The notes beneath the pieces are model-generated. The model did no database searches and was not told the origin of the DNA. It saw only the letters and a list, made by a program, of their open reading frames with translations. Shown here piece after piece: positions 5,686 to 8,786 of a DNA stretch of 8,786 nt. This DNA is from Verrucomicrobiota bacterium. GTDB lineage: Bacteria; Verrucomicrobiota; Verrucomicrobiia; Limisphaerales; DSYF01. The DNA lies in assembly GCA_025457725.1 (NCBI GenBank), contig JALOTU010000066.1, forward strand, positions 1 to 8,786, written 5' to 3'. Both the position numbers and the translations under genes were made by a program. Positions within the stretch are counted from its first letter, which is position 1; each line of letters begins with the position of its first letter.

Positions 5686-8188
5686 ACCCGCCGTCTCAGC
5701 CATGAATCCGTCCCTTGCGGAAGCAATCGAGTCGGCCTGCCAACGCATCCCGCCCCTTTGGACCCTGAAGCACTTCGTGGCGGTGAATCCGTTTGTCGGC
5801 CTGAGTGACCGGCATTTCCTCGGGGCGGCTCAGCTGATTCGCAGAACCGGCCACGGCGACATCTTTTTGCCGGCGGACTATTACGTGGAGCAAATCGCGT
5901 CCGGTCGGATTCAGGAGCAGGATTCGGCCGCGGCGATGGAACTTCTGCGGCGGACCCTGCCGCCGGGAAGTGGTGAAACGGCCAATTTCATGGGACTCTC
6001 TGAGTTGAAAACTGCGTTGGAGGAATCAACATCGGCAGTGGGGGAGTGGCGGCTTTTGACCTTTGCAGATCTTCTGGATGCGGAAACGCAAAGTTCCTGG
6101 GCCGCCTTGGTGGTCGAGGAAATCTCCAAGTGGTGTTCGGCCTATTACGACCAGGGCCAGTCCTCGTGGCGGATGCCGTGGCGTGATTTGGGGCTGTTTG
6201 CGGCGTGGAAGGCGGCGGCCCGGCTTGACACCAACCTCGAACTCAACGGCTTGAAAGCCTTCCGCGACTTCGTGGCGGCCCTGCCGGACGACCCCAACGA
6301 ATTGATTCGCCGAGCGCTGGCCAGACTTGGTGTTCCGGAAGCAGGGCAGGCGGACTTTCTGCACCGACAGTTGCTGAGCATTCCCGGTTGGAGCAGCTAT
6401 GTGCAGTTTCGGGTCCGCGAGAACCTCTTGGCCGGGGTCCCAGATGAGGCGCTTGCACACCTGCTCGCCATCAGGCTGGCCCATGACCTCGCCCTGTTCA
6501 GCCGGTTCGGCAGCGAACCCGATGTCGGCAAGGCATGGAAGCGTCAAACCGCGACTCTGCAAATTGAGTGCAGCGATATTCCCTCCGATTTGCTGGCGCG
6601 TTACGTCGCCCTGCTGGCATTGGAACACGGGTATCAGCGCGAGCTGATTGCAAAGTTGCAATCCAATGCCACCCGACCGTTTGCCGCGGGGCAAAAGTCC
6701 TTGCAGGCGGTCTTCTGCATTGATGTCCGCTCGGAAGTATTCCGACGGTCGCTGGAGGCACAATCGGAGGAGATTGAGACAATCGGGTTTGCCGGGTTTT
6801 TCGGGATGACGATCGAATATCTGCGCTTTGGCCAGCCCAGGGGTGGCGCTTGTTGTCCCGTGTTGCTCACCCCGAAACTCAAGGTGCGCGAGTCGTTGCG
6901 GCACAGCACGGCGGCGGACGAGGGAAAACTCCTGCGCAGCTTGACGTTCCGGCGGACCGTGGCGGGCGCGTGGAACTCCTTCAAAACCTCGGCCATTTCG
7001 TGCTTCTCTTTCGTGGAAACGATGGGGCTGTGGTTTGGTGTGAAACTGGTCAAGGATTCGCTGGTGCTGGCCGGGGCGGAATCCGCCTTCGCTGCGGGCG
7101 GAATCCGGCAGGCGTTCGGCCCGCAAATCGAGCGCGAAGTTTGCTGCGTTCATCACCACGGGCACGATTCAGAAACCGGCATTCTACTCGCCGACCAAAT
7201 CGCCCTGGCGGCCGGAGCGTTGACGAACATGGGTTTGACCTCGAATTTCGCGCGGATTGTGCTGATCTGCGGCCATGGAAGCGCCACGACGAATAATCCT
7301 TATGGCTCGGCGCTCGACTGCGGCGCGTGCGGCGGTCACGCCGGCGACGCCAATGCGCGCGTGGCCGCCGCGATCCTGAACAAGCCGGCGGTCCGATCCG
7401 GTTTGAAGGAGCGTGGCATTCACATTCCCGAAGAAACGGTGTTCATCGCCGGTTTGCACAATACCACCACGGACGAAGTGGTGCTTTACGATGCGGAGTC
7501 CGATTCCGCCGGACTGGCGCCGGAGCTGGAGAAAATCAGGCAATGGCTGTCTGGGGCCTCCCGGCAATCGCGCCGCGAGCGGGCGGGTTCACTCGGCCTC
7601 GATGGTTTGCCGGCAGCCCGGCTGGACGAGAAGGTGCTCCTCCGCAGCCGCGACTGGGCGCAGGTGCGGCCCGAGTGGGGGCTGGCGGGCAACGCGGCTT
7701 TCATCGCCGCGCCGCGTGAGCGCACGAAGGGTTTGAACCTGGGTGGCCGGACGTTTCTGCACAATTACGACGCGAGCAAGGACAAAGACAAATCCGTGCT
7801 GACGCTGATCCTGACGGCTCCGATGGTCGTGGCCAGCTGGATCAACTTGCAATACTACGGTTCGACCGTGAACAACCGGCTGTTCGGCAGCGGCGACAAG
7901 ACGATTCACAATGTGGTAGGCACATTCGGTGTCTGGCAGGGCAACGGCGGCGACTTGCAGGCCGGCCTGCCGATGCAATCCCTGCACAGCGGCACGAAGT
8001 GGATGCACGAGCCGGTGCGCCTGAGCGTTTTCATCGAGGCTCAGCCTGCCGCAATAGAAAGCGTCCTCGTGATCCAGCCCGGCGTGCGGGAGTTGATTGA
8101 AAACGGCTGGGTCAACCTGTTTGCCATGGAGGGGTCAGGAAAGCTCTTCTGGCGATACCTCGGCAATGGTTTCGAGAAGGTCCACTGA
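5669..8188 (+). CDS. dabA: DabA, DUF2309 carbonic-anhydrase-like subunit of the DAB inorganic carbon pump
   Basis: This 839-residue cytoplasmic or membrane-associated protein is a full-length DUF2309 (YbcC/UPF0753) member. The beta-carbonic-anhydrase-like zinc site is intact: Cys350 and Asp352 in FCIDVRSE, His536 in ICGHGSATTNNPYGSALDCG, and Cys551 in DCGACGGHAG. The His-to-Cys spacing of 15 equals that of the characterised Halothiobacillus DabA2 site (C351, D353, H524, C539). Other family blocks are LKHFVAVNPFVGL near the N-terminus, HNTTTDEV, TFLHNYD (about 694-700), INLQYYGSTVNN (about 725) and HNVVGTFGVWQGNGGDL (747 onward). With DabB it should hydrate CO2 vectorially to bicarbonate, driven by a cation gradient. 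It starts inside dabB (17-bp overlap), implying coupled translation; an ATG at 5702 just past the dabB stop is the alternative start. No terminator immediately follows. Confidence 0.96.
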   Translation: MNATLEPAVSAMNPSLAEAIESACQRIPPLWTLKHFVAVNPFVGLSDRHFLGAAQLIRRTGHGDIFLPADYYVEQIASGRIQEQDSAAAMELLRRTLPPGSGETANFMGLSELKTALEESTSAVGEWRLLTFADLLDAETQSSWAALVVEEISKWCSAYYDQGQSSWRMPWRDLGLFAAWKAAARLDTNLELNGLKAFRDFVAALPDDPNELIRRALARLGVPEAGQADFLHRQLLSIPGWSSYVQFRVRENLLAGVPDEALAHLLAIRLAHDLALFSRFGSEPDVGKAWKRQTATLQIECSDIPSDLLARYVALLALEHGYQRELIAKLQSNATRPFAAGQKSLQAVFCIDVRSEVFRRSLEAQSEEIETIGFAGFFGMTIEYLRFGQPRGGACCPVLLTPKLKVRESLRHSTAADEGKLLRSLTFRRTVAGAWNSFKTSAISCFSFVETMGLWFGVKLVKDSLVLAGAESAFAAGGIRQAFGPQIEREVCCVHHHGHDSETGILLADQIALAAGALTNMGLTSNFARIVLICGHGSATTNNPYGSALDCGACGGHAGDANARVAAAILNKPAVRSGLKERGIHIPEETVFIAGLHNTTTDEVVLYDAESDSAGLAPELEKIRQWLSGASRQSRRERAGSLGLDGLPAARLDEKVLLRSRDWAQVRPEWGLAGNAAFIAAPRERTKGLNLGGRTFLHNYDASKDKDKSVLTLILTAPMVVASWINLQYYGSTVNNRLFGSGDKTIHNVVGTFGVWQGNGGDLQAGLPMQSLHSGTKWMHEPVRLSVFIEAQPAAIESVLVIQPGVRELIENGWVNLFAMEGSGKLFWRYLGNGFEKVH

Positions 8189-8287
8189 ATGCACGAAACC
8201 TACCTTGCGGAATGCAATCGACCGACCGAGCCATTGAAGCATCCGGTCCGCCCTGGCACGATCGGCGGCGGACCCTTGGCGCGAATG

Positions 8288-8301
8288 ACCGCGATCGCGG
8301 T
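8288..8301. repeat. Perfect 14-bp palindrome containing GCGATCGC
   Basis: ACCGCGATCGCGGT is its own reverse complement. Its core is the octamer GCGATCGC, the same word as the cyanobacterial HIP1 element, though a single copy in high-GC DNA proves nothing about relatedness. It lies 100 bp past the dabA stop and could be a protein-binding site or a DNA methylation target (it includes GATC and CGATCG). Confidence 0.6.
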
Positions 8302-8346
8302 AATGCCTCCGGGTGGGAAGGCCGCGGTGCTGGAAAAGAATCCACA

Positions 8347-8376
8347 CAGGCCGGCGGCGCAGCTCTCGCCGGCCTG
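8347..8376 (+). terminator. Strong GC hairpin downstream of dabA, possible terminator without a U-tract
   Basis: CAGGCCGGCG at 8347-8356 pairs perfectly over 10 bp with CGCCGGCCTG at 8367-8376 around a 10-nt loop. It is the most stable local stem I can see in the spacer. The following bases (CGCGGTTGGCC) contain no T run, so intrinsic termination is doubtful; it may instead block 3' exonucleases or aid factor-dependent termination of the dabBA transcript. Confidence 0.4.
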
Positions 8377-8397
8377 CGCGGTTGGCCGCTCGCGGCT

Positions 8398-8430
8398 CCG
8401 ACCTGGCGTTCACTTCAGTCCGGAGGTCGG
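8398..8430 (+). repeat. Inverted repeat (7-bp stem) in the dabA-ppc spacer
   Basis: CCGACCT at 8398-8404 is the exact reverse complement of AGGTCGG at 8424-8430, separated by 19 nt. It begins 21 nt after the preceding strong hairpin, so the two could form consecutive stems in one RNA. It is short enough to be chance in GC-rich DNA. Confidence 0.35.
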
Positions 8431-8628
8431 TGATAGGAGTTTACAGCCCGGAGGGTTTGCCCTCAAGATTCTGTCGGCGCAGCTCGATTGCGTTGGAGAG
8501 GCCGTCGATTCAGAGTTCGATTTCCGACGCTGAAACCACGCCTGAAGAACAGCCGGAGGCGGTCCGGCCAACCAGGAGCTGCCCGCGCACCGGCCTGGTC
8601 AATGGCAGGAATTGCGGCCGCAGACGAC

Positions 8629-8786
8629 ATGAGCAAAATACTCAAGACAGAGATCCGGCAGCTGGTTGGGCGGCTGGATAAGATCATACTGGAGCAGGCG
8701 GGCAGGGAGGTGTTCCAACGACTTGACCGGGTTCGCAGGCTGTCCCGCAAGGCGCGCCATTTTGGCAGCGAGACCAGTCGCCAGGC
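8629..8786 (+). CDS. ppc: Phosphoenolpyruvate carboxylase, N-terminal fragment (runs off the window)
   Basis: The frame from ATG 8629 is open to the window end and gives 52 residues starting MSKILKTEIRQLVGRLDKII. It lines up along its length with the PEP carboxylase N-terminus: L-x(4-5)-L-G-x-L-x-x-I-x-x-x-x-G, then a helix ending VRRLSRKAR, then G-x(4)-RQ, compared with IRKLSKSSRAG...NRQ in the E. coli enzyme. PEP carboxylase joins bicarbonate to phosphoenolpyruvate to give oxaloacetate and phosphate, replenishing the TCA cycle. The catalytic residues lie far downstream and are not visible, so activity cannot be judged. An in-frame ATG at 8602 would add nine residues (MAGIAADD before the chosen Met); 8629 is preferred because it fits the family start. 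The gene lies on the dabBA strand, and the shared substrate bicarbonate gives a functional reason for the neighbourhood. Confidence 0.78.
   Translation, partial: MSKILKTEIRQLVGRLDKIILEQAGREVFQRLDRVRRLSRKARHFGSETSRQ

Larger units (their letters stand above)
8189..8628 (+). other. 440-bp palindrome-rich spacer between dabA and the PEP carboxylase gene
   Basis: I see no recognisable gene here. A 114-codon frame opens with ATG right after the dabA stop (TGAATG) and runs to 8533, but its translation is low-complexity Pro/Arg/Gly with no family resemblance, so I do not call it. The stretch does hold three symmetric elements listed separately (8288-8301, 8347-8376, 8398-8430) and a tiny GAGGG-TTTG-CCCTC hairpin at 8451-8464. 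None is followed by a T run. The spacer probably includes the end of the dab transcript and the leader or promoter of the downstream gene, though no convincing -35/-10 pair was found. Confidence 0.6.

Noticed and set aside
6026..7165. A 379-codon open frame on the - strand inside dabA
   Set aside because: It is antisense to a region of dabA whose protein is fully recognisable including the Cys350/Asp352 motif; its own translation is rich in Arg, Gln and Pro with no family resemblance, as expected of a GC-rich shadow frame.
8288..8301. Cyanobacterial origin suggested by the HIP1 word GCGATCGC
   Set aside because: A single occurrence in GC-rich DNA is not informative, and the gene content does not look cyanobacterial.
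8189..8533. A 114-codon + strand frame starting immediately after the dabA stop
   Set aside because: The TGAATG junction is suggestive, but the translation looks like random GC-rich sequence, lacks secondary-structure-like pattern, and overlaps several palindromes. Conservation in relatives would be needed to accept it.
1..8786. CRISPR arrays, tRNA or rRNA genes, insertion sequences, toxin-antitoxin or phage genes
   Set aside because: No regularly spaced repeats, cloverleaf, transposase motif or phage-like protein was seen on either strand.

Overview
The window is high-GC, densely packed bacterial DNA carrying six or seven credible genes and one scrambled locus. Gene content (a DUF5069 protein, an RhlE-type helicase, a DabA/DabB pair) and the weak or missing Shine-Dalgarno sequences before most starts suggest a Verrucomicrobiota-like or related environmental bacterium. 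This is inference from the look of the proteins; there is no rRNA or other taxonomic marker in the window.

Left part (1-1875). A small cupin protein runs directly, with a TGATG stop/start overlap, into a thiopurine-methyltransferase-like gene. That gene loses its frame and homology about 100 codons in and is fused to the out-of-frame C-terminal tail of an unrelated integral membrane protein, so this looks like a deletion-generated chimeric pseudogene. A DUF5069 gene and a 49-codon lysine/arginine-rich small conserved protein follow.

Middle part (1876-3963). An RhlE-subfamily DEAD-box RNA helicase on the + strand converges, across only 24 bp, on a LysR-family regulator of the NhaR type on the - strand.

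Right part (3964-8786). A 75-bp divergent promoter region with a good LysR-type T-N11-A palindrome separates the regulator from dabB and dabA, which overlap by 17 bp. DabB is a membrane protein related to the proton-translocating subunits of complex I. DabA is the DUF2309 protein with a beta-carbonic-anhydrase-like zinc site. Together they form the DAB energy-coupled inorganic-carbon accumulation complex. After a 440-bp palindrome-rich spacer, the same strand starts a gene whose first 52 residues match the N-terminus of phosphoenolpyruvate carboxylase, cut off by the window edge. PEP carboxylase consumes bicarbonate, so the likely logic is a regulated bicarbonate-accumulating pump feeding anaplerotic carbon fixation, in a stretch that shows no RuBisCO or carboxysome gene. 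DAB itself is a described system; the parts worth following are the NhaR-type regulator and the ppc neighbour.
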